A DNA stretch of 64,000 nt, taken from assembly GCF_029962835.1 (NCBI RefSeq), contig NC_080582.1:70180177-70244176 (forward strand), written 5' to 3'. The notes beneath the pieces were generated by a model. It was not told where the DNA came from. It searched no databases and was given only the letters and a program-made list of their open reading frames with translations. The position numbers and the translations under genes are program-made. Position 1 is the first letter of the stretch. Each line of letters starts with the position of its first letter. Below, piece by piece: positions 33,515-44,981 of this stretch. Origin of the DNA: Magnolia sinica. Taxonomy: Eukaryota; Streptophyta; Magnoliopsida; Magnoliales; Magnoliaceae.

Positions 33515-33870
33515 GCTATCGTGAGGCCCACGTGATGCGTATGCTTAGATCCACCCTGTCCATCAGGCATTGAATATCATGGGAATATCAGGTGGGACAC
33601 ACCACAGGGAATAGATGGGAGAGAGGATGTCCAACAAATAAAAATCCATCTATTGTGGGTCCACCAGGACGAAAGATCATACTAAAATTCAGGTTATTTC
33701 AAAACTTAGGTGGGCCACCTATTGGATTTAGTGGTTTTAGCATTAATTTTATGGTGTGGTCCATCTGAGTCTTGGACTGACCTGTCTCTTGAGTTGTGTG
33801 GTGAAAATGAGGTGCTGAACATGATGGACGGGATGGATTTGGTGCACACATCATCTGGACTAAAAAATAA
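33515..33870. repeat. Diverged foldback repeat in block A'
   Basis: Copy of 17730-18090, including GGTGGGACACACCACAGGGA and TGGTGTGGTCCATCTGAGTC. Confidence 0.5.
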
Positions 33871-34404
33871 CGGGTAAATGAGGAGGCGATATACTGGAGA
33901 TGGTTCATCCACATGGTTGGGATCCTATCTGCAGATCAACCTGCCACGTGTACCGTAGAGATGGTTTTTTCATATTGTCTGGAATTTTGAACCTGATCCT
34001 GAAACACTGACACTGTCTTCCGCAACGAACCATACTAACTGGAGATTCTTACACGTGTCCTTAGGCCCATTGATTTCGCCAATGCAACGTCGCCACAAGG
34101 CACGGGATCCAACGCATCAAACTGGCTGCACTAGATCCAAAGCTTCTTTTGGACTACTGTCCATCGGGTTTGCTATTTCTACGCGCGTGTGAGAGCGTGC
34201 CTCGACCACGTGCAGATGTTGCACACCATTGTCAGATCTGAGCTTTCGATAAGGTGGGTCACAATTCATATCTTCTCTCTTGAAACATTAGTTCATTAAG
34301 CTCCTCAGGTGGTTCCCAGCATAAGAAGCAGATGGACGGCTATAAAAACTTGTTTTAAGGACCTGTATACTATGCACATTGCGACCCACCCGAGATGAAG
34401 ATTG

Positions 34405-35366
34405 AGCACTGTTTCCAACCAGATGGAAGGCTCAGATCTCACACACATGCTTTTTGTTGGTACTTGTCCTTGTAGATGGACAGGATCCAAGTATTGGAGG
34501 TGACTGCGCGAGTTTTTTCTAGGATACATCTGGAGTTACTGCATTAGGATAAATCCGGACTTAAGCCGTCCGGCAAAGGTTATCTTCGTGCCCGTATTAG
34601 GTCAGCTTGGTGGGTCCCTGACCGTGGGCCTACCTTGATGTTTGTGTTGTGTATCAACCCCGTCCATCTGTTTTTCCAGCTCATTTTAGGGTATAGTCCA
34701 AAAAATGAAGCAGATTCAATTCTCAAGTAGACCACATCACAAGAAACAGTGGTGATTGACCATTAAAAACTTCTCATTGGCCACTAAAGTTTTGAATCGA
34801 GCTTATTTGGTATTTTTTTTTTTTTTTTTTCTGTCAATAGGTTGGATGGGGACGCGGATTAGCTACGGAAGCCCACAGTAGAGGTGACTTCACCAAGTTC
34901 TGTGGGCCCTACCATGATGTTTGTGTTGTATCCACACCGTCCACTCATTCGTAAAGAGAATTTTAGGGCATGACATAAAGAATTAAGCAGATCCAAAGCT
35001 TAAGTGGACTCCACCACAGAAAACAGTGGGGATTGAACACCTCCCGTTAAAAACTCATTAAGAGCTATAGAAATTTTCGATCAAGGTGACATGTGTTCCA
35101 TTCTTCCATGTCTTTTTCAACTTTTGAACAAGTTGGATCTCAAATAAAAAACATGATGGGCCCTATAAAGGTTTCAATGGTGGGTGTCACTGTCCCCACT
35201 ATTTTTTGTGGTAAAGTCCACTCGAGTTTTAGATCTACCTCGTTATTGGGTCACGCCCTAAAATTCTCTCTACAAATGGAAGGACGGTATAAATACAACA
35301 CATGCATCATGGTGGGGTTCACAAAACGTAGTGACCATTTCAGTTGCAAGACTTTTCTTTTTCTTT

Positions 35367-35397
<31 letters not shown>

Positions 35398-36800
35398 AAA
35401 CCTGGTAGCTTGTTAGTACACTGCAGTGTCAGTACACACTTCACTGTTAGCCACCCCACTAGGGAATCCATACCAAGAACTCAGTGTTGAAACAAGGTAT
35501 CTTTTTAATTGCAAGACTCGTGCTACTGTCGGGTTCACTACGCCAATCAGTAGCTAATCCATGTCCATTGGATGAGAAATAAATGTTACGGTGGGCTCTA
35601 AGAATTTTTAATAGTGGGCATTCAATGTCCACTCTTTCTTATGACATGGTCTACTTGACATTTGGATTTGTTTCATTTTTAGACCATGCCTTAAAATGGG
35701 CTGGAAAATTTTATGAAGGGAGTAAATATACAACACAAATCAAAGTGGGCCCCACGGTCAGGGACTCACCCACTAAATTTTTAGCTCCGTCTCACATATT
35801 CCGCGACCGTTATTTTGGATGACTCGAACAGTTTTGATGATTCCCCCCTCCAAGATACTTGTGAGATGATGGCTTAAATTCTCGAGTGTATACTAACCAC
35901 GATGCAACGTTCATGCGTACATGAGCTATTATATGCCTTAGCTTTTATCCAATGTCTTACCCTTACGCGCCAATTACAGTTGAAAAATAGTTATTATGAG
36001 ATACAAATTTTCAGTTTGATTGTATCTTAGTATTGGTACATGTAGTTTACCATATATAGCCAGGATTTTCAAAATATCAGCACCTTTTAGTTTCTAGTAA
36101 TTTTATTGCCCAACTATCGCATTTTGTATAAAATAAATGTCTCAGGGTTTAAATAAAATCACTTTTAAATAAAAAATTTAAAATTTAAAGAAATTTTTAC
36201 TGCAAAATTCTTCAAAAATCAAAATTTTACCATGCAATGCCAAAGTAGGGAAGGTTAGTTTTGAAGGATGAAACAAAAATATTCCCATCTAAGTTTTTTT
36301 TAAAAAAATTAGTGAAAGTTGAAACTTATAAGATCCATATCGTATGTGTATAGCATCAAAGTCAGCCCAACACATGCAACCCGCCATGATGATCGCTCCA
36401 AGCCGATCAAATCATCTGTGGGCTACACTTGAATTTGGATGTTTTGTGCGGTTATAGTTTTTTATATATTGGCCCACCTTATGATTGAATCCGCCATTTT
36501 CTTTATTCGTATATTATTATTGTTGGATATGTTGGATGTCAAACACCTACCATATGAGCTCCATAACTCTGAATTCTCTAGTTTGTAAAGAAAAATATAA
36601 ACAAGAGTAATAGTGTAATTTCTCTTCCAGAAAAGTCCTCTCTAAGAGCATCCGTTCTGGAGGTACTATTTTGGTAACATCTAAATTTCAAGAGGCATTT
36701 TGGGATAAATTTTTCAATTTAAAATCATTTATTAATTTATAATAAGCATTTTTAATATTTTACTTTTAGCATGGTTATCCCCAAGATACAGTGAGAAAAC
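34405..36800. repeat. Duplicated block B' (copy 2)
   Basis: Counterpart of 28225-29330 with extra insertions: a foldback unit at 34880-35335 splits the one at 34600-35770, and an AT-rich segment enlarges 36180-36740. It follows A' without the 8.6 kb that separates A from B in copy 1. Confidence 0.7.
34600..35770. repeat. Foldback repeat split by a second foldback repeat
   Basis: The outer unit starts GGTGGGTCCCTGACCGTGGG (34610) and ends GGCCCCACGGTCAGGGACTC (35747), nearly exact complements. The inner unit at about 34850-35340, with CTACCATGATGTTTGTGTTG and ACACATGCATCATGGTGGGG, interrupts it. A poly-T run at 35366-35396 and unrelated sequence follow the inner unit. Confidence 0.65.
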
Positions 36801-36965
36801 ATTAGATTCTAGAAATCTCTAAGAAATTTCATGTGGGAAAATTGTTGGGATCAAGAGTTGTTGCTATGCTAGCATGTTTGTTATGTGCATGACGCAATTT
36901 GCACGGAAGAAAGAGGACCCACATGATGTATTTATGAAATCCAAATCATACATCAAATGTGTGAC
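36801..36965. repeat. Start of duplicated block C' (copy 2)
   Basis: ACCCACATGATGTATTTATGAAAT (from 36908) and CATCAAATGTGTGAC match block C at 30421-30470. The block is cut at 36965 by the next element and resumes at 40029. Confidence 0.65.
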
Positions 36966-37194
36966 TGCTTGGCTTGAAATTTGGTCGTGCATATTTTTGT
37001 ATTGTGCCAGGCATGCTAGAGCCTTCTCACAGCTCGATTGTAACCAAACACTTTTGTCCTCAAGTATCGAGATAGGGCGACCGTGGGCAGTTATCTGTGA
37101 ACTAGAACTGAAGCAATAGGGAGACTGTGGGCAATCATCCATAAGCGAGAAGTGAAGCAATTCGGTCATCTATTTAGCCATGCAATCAAGCGAT

Positions 37195-39330
37195 TTGTGA
37201 AGGGTGGTTAATCATTTTAAAGAGTTTATTTTGCCTTTCAGCGGAAATGACTTTTTCTCATCATAATAGCAAAGATAATCCAATCTATACAACGTATGAG
37301 TAAAAGGAACTCAATTGTATTAATTTAAATAAAATAGAAATTTTATAAAATTAAATCTTGGCAATCCAACATATGTGGTGTAGATGGTGAAGCCCTGTAT
37401 TTAAGTTTTCTTTAGTCTAAATGGCATAGACGAAGGTAATTACACTACTAAGGAGAAAAAAAAATGTCTTGCTTGTGATCTAACACTTGGTGTAGATGGA
37501 AAAGAATTACACTACTCTTAGTTTAGGTCGGACCAACATAGTAGTATGGATGAATAGAATTACACTACTCTTAATTAAGCTATTGGTCCAGTGTAACAGT
37601 GTAAACGGGTTGTCATATACTAAGATAAAATTATAATATTATTTTTAAAACATAGATAGTGTTGTGCTGTACATTTGATTTAATATGTATAAATTGATTA
37701 TTCATTGGGTTTATTTTAAATTAATGGTAAATTTTTTATTTAATTTATGCATGGATGCTATTTTGAGTTGAATGAACATGTGTGATGTGATAAGAGTGAA
37801 TAAAATAGCTTACACTATTGGAATTTCAGGTCTTGAATAACCCTACTCAGGCTCTCAAATTTCGGGGCATGACATACTACTCATAAGTCCGAAGGGCTCC
37901 CCGGTCTGGTGCCTCTTAGTTATATTGGTTGTATAAGCAGTCATTCCTTCTTATGTCAACTGGAGGTAGTGGCAAATTTTGATCAAACTGATATTGATTT
38001 AATTGATTAACCCTCAGCCGAGGAGGTAACAATAGATGATGAAGAGGACTTGATGGGTAAAAATCCATAGTGATAGGACAACCATCTAGAAATCTCTCAA
38101 ATAAAAGGGTTGTAAGCCTATTTAGGTTCTTGGCCGAAAACCTTGTTTGGTCGACTTGAAAACGTGCTTACTCAGTTTGGATCTGTCATTATTCTGATAA
38201 CTATTGCAGGCTAGCTTGTAAGTTGTATAAATGCATGCAATGCTTTCAAACGTATTACTGAAAGAAGATGAGCTAGTTTCTAATGGAACTGACTCTTGTA
38301 AGCCAGGAAGTTGAGGTCCGACTTCAACAGAAATTTCTTCCTCTAGATTAGGTATATCTAGGTTCTTGGCATTAGCAAAATGTCTCATGGACCTACTTAT
38401 TGTCTTATAGAGTTGGATCAAGCATTGCACACGAGTTCTACCAAGCGTGCCAAAGAAGGTGTTTGGCTCAAAATTCAGTCCTTTGTATGTGTGTATTGTG
38501 TCGAATGTGCTTGAGCCTTTTACAACTTGATCCGAACTAATTACCTTTGACCCCAAATGCCGAGATAGACAAAGAAACCATAGGCGGTCATTTATGACCA
38601 AGAACTAAAGTAGTTCGACCGTCTATTTAGCCACTTGCATATGCAATAAAGCATTTTATGAAAGCGATGGTCAATCCTTCTAATGAGTTCTTTATTTTAT
38701 TTTATTTCATTTTAACTAAAATGACTTTTTTTCTCACTATGATAGCAAAGATAAACCAATTTGTACAACGAGTGTGTAAAAGAATCTCCATTACATTACT
38801 TGAAATAAAAATAACTAACTTACAAAACCATCCCTTGGCAATCCAATATGTGTGGCATAGATGGAGAAACCTTACATTTGGGGGATGGGGTGGTTTAATC
38901 TTCTAATGAGTTATTTTTTTCCTTTTGACAGAAAAGACTTTTTTATCACTATGATAGCAAAGACAATCTAATCCATACAACATGTGAATAAAAGAAGCTC
39001 AATTGCATTACTTGAAATAAAAATAAAAACTTACAAAAGAATCCCCTGGCGATTTAACATATGTGGCATAGATGGCGAGGCCCTAAATCTAAGTCTTCGA
39101 ATTACACTATTGAAAAGAAAAGAAAAGGTCTTCCTTTCAATCCAAAACTTGACATAAATGAAAAAGAATTATACTACCCCTAGTCTAGGTAGGTTCATCG
39201 TAGTAGTATATACGGACGAAATTACACTACTCCTAAACTATAACCAAACCAACTTAGCGGTGTAGATGGATTATCATATGCTAAAGACGAGATAAAAGAT
39301 AAAAGATAAACAGTGTTATGTTGTATATTT
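37195..39330 (-). repeat. Three diverged copies of a ~200-bp module in the element
   Basis: Copies at 37200-37400, 38660-38890 and 38890-39080 share ATGATAGCAAAGATAA, TACAACGTGTGAGTAAAAG, CTCAATTGCATTACTTG, CTTGGCAATCCAACATATG and GTGGCATAGATGG. The copies at 38660 and 38890 are directly adjacent, a tandem duplication within the presumed 5' LTR. Downstream modules with AATTACACTACTCTTAG repeat at 37430-37600 and 39110-39230. Confidence 0.7.
38122..38601 (-). CDS. 159-codon frame of unknown nature within the LTR-type element
   Basis: The longest minus-strand frame here. Its first half (residues about 8-50: WFLCLSRHLGSK, DQVVKGSSTFDTIHTY, GLNFEPN) has a diverged counterpart at 28060-28201 on the plus strand (DQVVRSSGMSDTTHMY, NFKPN), in the matching position of a related repeat. 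No known domain was recognised. It starts within the presumed LTR and runs past its end (38460), so it may be a leader-spanning frame or chance. I would not call it a gene. Confidence 0.25.
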   Translation of the reverse strand: MVINDRLWFLCLSRHLGSKVISSDQVVKGSSTFDTIHTYKGLNFEPNTFFGTLGRTRVQCLIQLYKTISRSMRHFANAKNLDIPNLEEEISVEVGPQLPGLQESVPLETSSSSFSNTFESIACIYTTYKLACNSYQNNDRSKLSKHVFKSTKQGFRPRT

Positions 39331-40028
39331 GATTTAATGTGTTGGGTTGGCAAAGGCTCAAGGCTCTTTAATATCCCTCCTATCTATAGAATTTTTAGGA
39401 CGGTTGCATGAATAGATCTTCGTAGCCACTTCTCCTATTTATTGATGCGGAGATAATTATCTGGACCCAAAAACAACGTGACCTATTAAATGGTGTTGCT
39501 TATGTTGGTCGTTTGTCATGAGTTGGTCATTGACTGAACGCACATCCTACCCCAATTACGTAAACGAGAATTTCTCTTGAACTGTCATGTGTTGTGAGAG
39601 TTATCTACTTTTCCGCACGAATGTGAATAATGCATCATGATGTTAGACCGACTTAGCATAATCATCATTCATACTCCTCAAATATTTTCAACTATAGAGA
39701 CCTTGTGAAACATCATGGTGCATCGGCTGAACCTATCACCTGGTGTGACCATGTTTCGATCAATACTCAACTTTAGTCACGAGACCTCCCTAGTGATTAG
39801 TTGACTTTGTAATATGAGCAAGATATGCAACACATGTATCCTTGATATAATCAAGTGAGCTTACTCCTTTTAGGTTACTGATTATTTCACTCAGACGATG
39901 CTCTGAATATGAAAGTTTGCAGCCCCCTCTCCTAGCAAGGACAAGCCAACAGCCAAAGGATGAGATTTTACTACCACATGGTATTATCTGAGTTAATGGA
40001 TTTGTCGTGGTCAGATCAGGCATAGTCA

Positions 40029-40115
40029 GTGGCCTAAAGTTACTCCCAACAAAACTCAGCCAATTCCAAAACTCATGTGAGTCACAATATAGAGAACAAG
40101 TTGAAAGCGGACTTC
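40029..40115. repeat. Block C' continued
   Basis: Matches 30466-30550 of copy 1, including GAGAACAAGTTGAAAGC. Cut at 40115 by copia-3. Confidence 0.7.
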
Positions 40116-40486
40116 TGTTAGACACGGTTGTGCAAATCCAAAACCGTGTAAGGATCTTATGAGCTAGCTGTGCATAACGTGTAAGAACCGTATGAGCTAA
40201 CTGTGCTATTAGATTTTTTCCAAGTTTATAGTATTAGCTGGGTTAAGATAACATTAGATATTTTTCTGGATTTTTTCTATGTTTAGCTGCCCTTAAGAAG
40301 CATCTAGATAGGGATATCTTAGTCATTTCACATAAGGAGAAAAGCCTATAAAAGGCACCATTGTATTTGTTTCTTACTCAATTCAAAATACAGCAGTTCA
40401 GCTCTCTTCCTCTTTCAAGTTTCTGTTTTCTATTCTATGGTGGCTGCAACCACACGTCAGCAAGAAGTTGGGTTTTAATCCCAATA
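40116..40486 (+). repeat. copia-3 5' LTR
   Basis: Starts TGTTAGACACGG and ends CCCAATA, where the 3' LTR has CCCAACA. Contains CCTATAAAAGGCACC at about 40347, a plausible TATA box. Relative to the 3' LTR a few bases are missing near the start. Confidence 0.9.
40347..40361 (+). promoter_or_regulatory. copia-3 TATA box
   Basis: CCTATAAAAGGCACC, conserved in the 3' LTR at about 45219. Followed about 30 bp on by TTTCTTACTCAATTC, a plausible start region. Confidence 0.6.
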
Positions 40487-40489
40487 AGC

Positions 40490-40501
40490 TAGTATCAGAG
40501 C
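40490..40501 (+). promoter_or_regulatory. copia-3 primer-binding site
   Basis: TAGTATCAGAGC, one base from the standard TGGTATCAGAGC, three bases after the LTR. Confidence 0.8.
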
Positions 40502-40879
40502 CATTGATCTTTGGGCCTCATCAGCAAGAAGCGGGTTGATCAGGGTCAAATATTGCATATCAGACCCCAGTAATTGCCTAAATTGACGTACATGATGAGG
40601 CTTAATGGAGTGTTTTACTCGTGTTTTTATTAGCCCAGATTTTATTTTTTTTAGGCCTTGATTAAAATAAAATAAAATAAAATAAAAAACTGCCCAGATT
40701 TTTTTCTTTGATAGCAAGAACGTCTAGTTTTTTTTTTTTTTTTTTTTTGCTTTAATAGCAAGAACATCGTCAACCTGTCCAGATTTTTTGATTTGTAAAA
40801 TCTGTCATTTTTTTCCTCTTTTTTCATCTCAAGTGATGAACGGTCTTTGAACTCTAGCAGCATATATATTGAAATATTT

Positions 40880-41640
40880 TAACAACAAGTACAATACAAC
40901 CTCAAATACCCAAGTTGTCTAAGGACAACTATGAAAACTGGTGCATACAAATGAAAGCGTTGTTTGGATCTCAAGATGTTTGGAAAATCATCACCGAGGG
41001 GTACGAAGAGCCCACAACGGAGTAAGAAGCAGCCTACACTGCCGAACAAAAGGCCAATCTCAAGGATCAAAGAAAGAAATATAAGAAAGTTATTTTCCTC
41101 ATATATCAAGGGGTGGATGATTCCGCCTTTGAATGGATCAATGAAGCAACATCATGTAAGTAAGCATGGGAGACCCTTAGCATCATCTTTAAGGGTATTG
41201 ATCGTGTCAAAAGGGTTCGGCTCCAAACCCTTAGAGCAGAGTTCGAAGCAAATTACATGAAGGAAGGTGAGAATATTGCTGATTATTTTCGTAATTGCAT
41301 GTAACTGTTAATAATCTAAAAAGAAATGATGAGAAGATTGAAGACGCCCGAGTTATTGAAAAGATACTTCGATCTCTCACAACCAAGTTTGAGCATGTGG
41401 TTGTGGCGATCGAAGAATCAAAAGATATTGAAAAACTCTTCATTGAGAAGCTAATGGGGTCGTCGTAAGTTCATGAGCAACGAATGCAGAAGAATGCCAG
41501 TTCCATGCCGATGGAACAAGTTTTAGAGTCAAGATTGACTCTGAATGATAATAATGGTGGACATGGAAGTTCACAATGTGGTGGATTATTGCTAACAATT
41601 GCATAAGAGGCGGAGGGCACGGATACCAACAAAGCCATAG
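40880..41640 (+). pseudogene. copia-3 gag
   Basis: UBN2-type gag: [87 protein letters not shown]. Stops at about 41024, 41161 and 41304, and a frame change near 41310 (followed by PELLKRYFDL / ILRSLTTKFEHVVVAIEES in another frame). Close to the Tork/Retrofit-like gag organisation by eye; lineage not proven. Confidence 0.88.
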
Positions 41641-41990
41641 CCAAAATCAGCAAAAAAAATACTAATTTCCGTGGAAGAGGAAATGGTAGAGGCAGATCAA
41701 TGCGCGGACGGGGAAGTATAAAGAACATCCAATGCTATAATTGTAACAAGCTTGGTCACTATGCATCTGATTGTTGGAGCAAGCCTGTGAATCAAGACGA
41801 GCGATCCAACTATGTCGAAGCATTAGGACATGAACAAGAAAGCTCCACACTTCTCCTTGCACAAGAGAAAGGCAGTGATCAGTAGGATGTATGTTATCTC
41901 GACACAGGTGCAAGCAATCACATGTGCGGTAACAAGAAACTCCTTGTGGACTCACAGAAGGAGTTCATGGCGATGTAACATTTGGAGACT
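41641..41990 (+). pseudogene. copia-3 zinc knuckle and protease
   Basis: Arg/Gly-rich NFRGRGNGRGRSMRGRG leads into the CX2CX4HX4C knuckle CYNCNKLGHYASDC (41731-41772). The protease follows as CYLDTGASNHMCG (about 41890-41928) with an intact DTGA triad, but a stop at 41883 separates it from gag. Confidence 0.9.
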
Positions 41991-41999
41991 CATCAAAAA

Positions 42000-43260
42000 C
42001 GCCGATGAAAGGTAAAGGTAAAATTAAAATCTTTCAGAAAAATGTTGTTCCAAAATATATCTCCAATGTGTACTACGTGCCCAACATGAAAAGTAATATA
42101 CTGAGTCTTAGACAACTCCTCGAAAAAGGATATGTCATACACATGGAGAACTCTTCTCTTTCCATAAGAGATATGCATGGACGTTTGATTGTGAAAGTCC
42201 AGATGGCGAAGAATCATATGTTTCCTCTCCATATAAACACAATGCTTGAGAAGTGTTTTTATGGAAAAGCAAAGAATGATTCCTGAATGTGTCATCTTCG
42301 CTTTGGCCATCTAAATTTCAGTAGCTTGAAACTTTTATCCTCATCAAGCATGCTGCATGGCTTGCCTGCTATTAAAGCTCCAGAACATATGTGTGAGGCA
42401 TGCACACTTGGAAAATAACAAAGAAACTCCTTTCCGAGTGGAGTATCCCAAGGAGTAAGAGAACCGTTGCAGTTGGTTTACACTGACATATGTGAACTAT
42501 TGGAGCTAATCTCTCTTAGAGGTAATAAGTACTTTATTACCTTCATTGACAATTTCAGTAGAAATTTGTGTGTGTATGTAATTAAAGAGAAATCTCCTAC
42601 TTTTACTATTTTTTAAAATTTTAAGGCCCTTGTTGAAAAAGAAAGTAGTCTTAAAATCAAAACCCTTAGATCTGACAGAGGTGAGGAGTACACCTCAAAT
42701 GTTTTTTGAGAATATTGCAGGGAACATAATATTAAGCAACAACACACTACAACGTATATGCCACAATAAAATAAAATTGCGGAATGGAAGAACTACACCA
42801 TCCTCGACATGACGAGGACCATGGTGAAGGAGAAAAGTCTGCCAACGAATTTCTAGGCAGAGACAATTGCATATACTATCTATCTGCTCAATAGGTGTCT
42901 GACCAAGAGTGTCAGATTCAAGACATTGCAGGAAGCATATAGTGGATACAAGCCGAGAGTGGCGCACCTTAAGATCTTTGGGTGTGTCGCAGATGCTCAA
43001 GTTCCAGAAGCGAGAAGAAATAAGTTTGATGACCGTGGCGAGAAGTGCATCTTCATCCGCTACAAAGAAGAATCGAAAGCTTACAAGCTCTAACCCACTA
43101 ACCAATAAGATGGTGGTAAGTACAGATGTAGTATTCCGCAAGGAAAAATCTTGGAAGTGGAACCAGAAAGATTCGGCCAAAGAAAGTCAGGTCGAGGCCG
43201 AAGATTATGAAGAAGAGAGACATGTGAATCAGGAGCAGACACCCACATCACCCCTTTCGA
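42000..43260 (+). pseudogene. copia-3 pre-integrase and integrase
   Basis: NIYYVPNMKSNILSLRQLLEKGY-type block at 42060-42130, then CHLRFGHLNFSSLKLL (42290-42335, pre-integrase; the usual W-H start is mutated). The DDE core gives QLVYTDICE (about 42470), LRSDRGEEYTSN (42664-42700) and NKIAEWKNYTILDM (about 42768), followed by LLNRCLTKSVRFKTLQEAY and LKIFGCVADAQVP. Frameshifts and stops occur at about 42283, 42416, 42616 and 42766. Confidence 0.85.
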
Positions 43261-43440
43261 ATCGCATAAGTCCATGAGTACGTTCCATCTCCCCTGGAAG
43301 CACTTCATCATATCAGAATTCAGCTAGCACATCTTCATTCAAATCTCCTTTACCCTTGGCTCCTATAAAAATGAGAAGCCTCAACGACATCTACGCAAAA
43401 TCTAATGAAGTGAATTTACTCTGCCTATATGTGGACCACG
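43261..43440 (+). pseudogene. copia-3 integrase-RT linker
   Basis: Ser/Pro-rich short linker (RSISPGSTSSYQNSASTS-like), no domain, consistent with position. Confidence 0.6.
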
Positions 43441-44975
43441 AGCCTCTCACATTCTAGGAGGCTGTGAATGAAGAATATTTGAGAAAGGCTTGGAAGAAGA
43501 GATTCATGCCATTGAGAAGAATCGAACATAGGAGCTGACCTCACTCCCTAAAAGCCAGAAGACCATTAGTCTCAAATGGGTATACAAAATCTAGTGAAAT
43601 GTCGATGGTAAGATCGAACGATATAAGGCAAGGCTCATAGTAAAATGTTACAAACAAAAATATTGGGTAGACTATGAAGAAGTTTTCACCCCAATTGCTC
43701 GCCTAACACTGTATGAATGATTATCTCCCTTGCTGCTCATCACAGTTGGATGATCTACCAACTGGATGTGAAATCTGCATTCCTAAATGGAGTACTCGAA
43801 GAAGAAGTCTACATTGACCAACGTAAAGGCTTTGTCATGCAAGGGGAGGAACATAAGGTGTATCGGCTGAAGAAAGCCTTGTATGGGTTGAAGCAAGCTC
43901 CTCGTGTTTGGAATGCACGGATCAACGGCTATCTTCAAGAGAATGGTTTCGTCAAATGTCCGTTTGAGCATGCAATCTACACAAAGAAGAATGTCCGTGG
44001 TGATATGCTTATAGCTTGTTTATATGTTGATGATCTGTTGTTCATTGGGAACAGTCAGGCGATGTTTGAAGAATTCAAGCAGGCTATGTTCAAAGAGTTC
44101 GAGATGACTAATGGTGAATTGATGTCCTTCTTCTTGGGCATTGAAGTGAAGCAACAAGTCGGCAGCATTTACATATCCCAGAAGAAGTACACAAAGGAAC
44201 TTCTTGAGAAGTTTTAGATGGTCGAATGTAAAGCCGTAGATACACCTATTACAATAGGCCTAAAACTCACAAAAGATGGAGAAGGAAGAAACGTCGACTT
44301 AACCCTATTCAAGAGCCTAATCGGAAGCTTAAGGTACCTCACAATCACTAGGCCAGATATAGTCTACAATATTAGGCTTCTAAGCCGATATATGGAAGTC
44401 TCAAAAGAGTCACACTGGCTAGCTGCAAAACAACGAGTACTAAGGTATATCAAAGGGACTATTGAATTCGGTCTCTTTTATCCGTATGATGATGAGGAGA
44501 TGCTATATGGATACTCTGATAGTGATTGGGGTAGTGACCAAGATGAAAGAAAAAACATCACGGGCTATACTTTTTATCTTGGGTTGACGGCATTCACATG
44601 AAATTCCAAGAAGCAAAGTATGGTCGCCCTGTCCACATGCGAAGTTGAGTACATAGCAGCTTCATCCACTGTATGTGATGCGATCTGGCTAAGGAATCTA
44701 CTTAAGTAGCTGAAGCATCCACAGGAGGAATCCACTGTTATATACGTGGACAACAAGTCGGCAATCGAACTTGACAAACATCCAGTTCAACATGGAAGGA
44801 GCAAGCACATCGACACAAGATATCACTTTCTTAGAAATAAGTAAAGCAGAAATTGGTTAAGTGCAATATTGTCACACAACTGAACAAGTGACAGACATCT
44901 TCACCAAAGCATTACCGACTGACGCATTCAGGAAACTTAAATCAATGCTTGGCATGAAGCCGGTTTTGGTTTGAA
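43441..44975 (+). pseudogene. copia-3 reverse transcriptase and RNase H
   Basis: RT starts F.EAVNEE and runs through SQKTISLKWVYKI, IERYKARLIVKCYKQKY and VDYEEVFTPIARL. After a frameshift at about 43715 comes an intact stretch (43717-44215) with YQLDVKSAFLNGVLEEEVYI, LYGLKQAPRVWNARI and the catalytic YVDDLLFIGN (about 44020). RNase H continues at 44218-44601 with DTPITIGLKL, SLIGSLRYLTITRPDI and YSDSDWGSDQ, then STCEVEYIAA, and ends DIFTKALPTDAFRKLKSMLG. Stops at 44215, 44598, 44707 and 44841. Confidence 0.92.
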
Positions 44976-44981
44976 TGGGAG

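Larger units (their letters stand above)
32538..34404. repeat. Duplicated block A' (copy 2)
   Basis: Counterpart of 17195-19660; see the anchors there. It lacks the Mutator MITE present at 18774-19277: the flanks read GAACCATACTAACTGG around 34027, matching the sequence just right of that MITE. It has its own insertion at 32808-33337. It passes directly into block B' at about 34404. Confidence 0.75.
36966..40028 (-). mobile_element. LTR-type retroelement with near-perfect 5-bp target duplication, unclassified
   Basis: The insertion is defined by comparison with the empty site in copy 1 (..TGTGTGACCTAAAGTTA.., 30461). Here GTGAC (36961-36965) precedes and GTGGC (40029-40033) follows. Read on the minus strand it begins TGACTATGCC and ends CCAAGCA. 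The sequence at 36966-37720 repeats 38460-39350, so these look like 3' and 5' LTR portions. Just inside, at about 38440-38457, TTTGGCACGCTTGGTAG resembles the start region of some plant gypsy elements. Coding domains were not recognised. Nested foreign sequence near 37680-37873 is likely. Confidence 0.6.

Noticed and set aside
35093..35398. 101-codon frame ending in a poly-Phe tail
   Set aside because: Foldback repeat plus a poly-T tract; not a membrane protein.
36966..40028. Endogenous pararetrovirus
   Set aside because: Tandem modules and a TATA-like leader suggested it, but TG...CA ends, near 5-bp target duplications and no viral domain fit an LTR element better.
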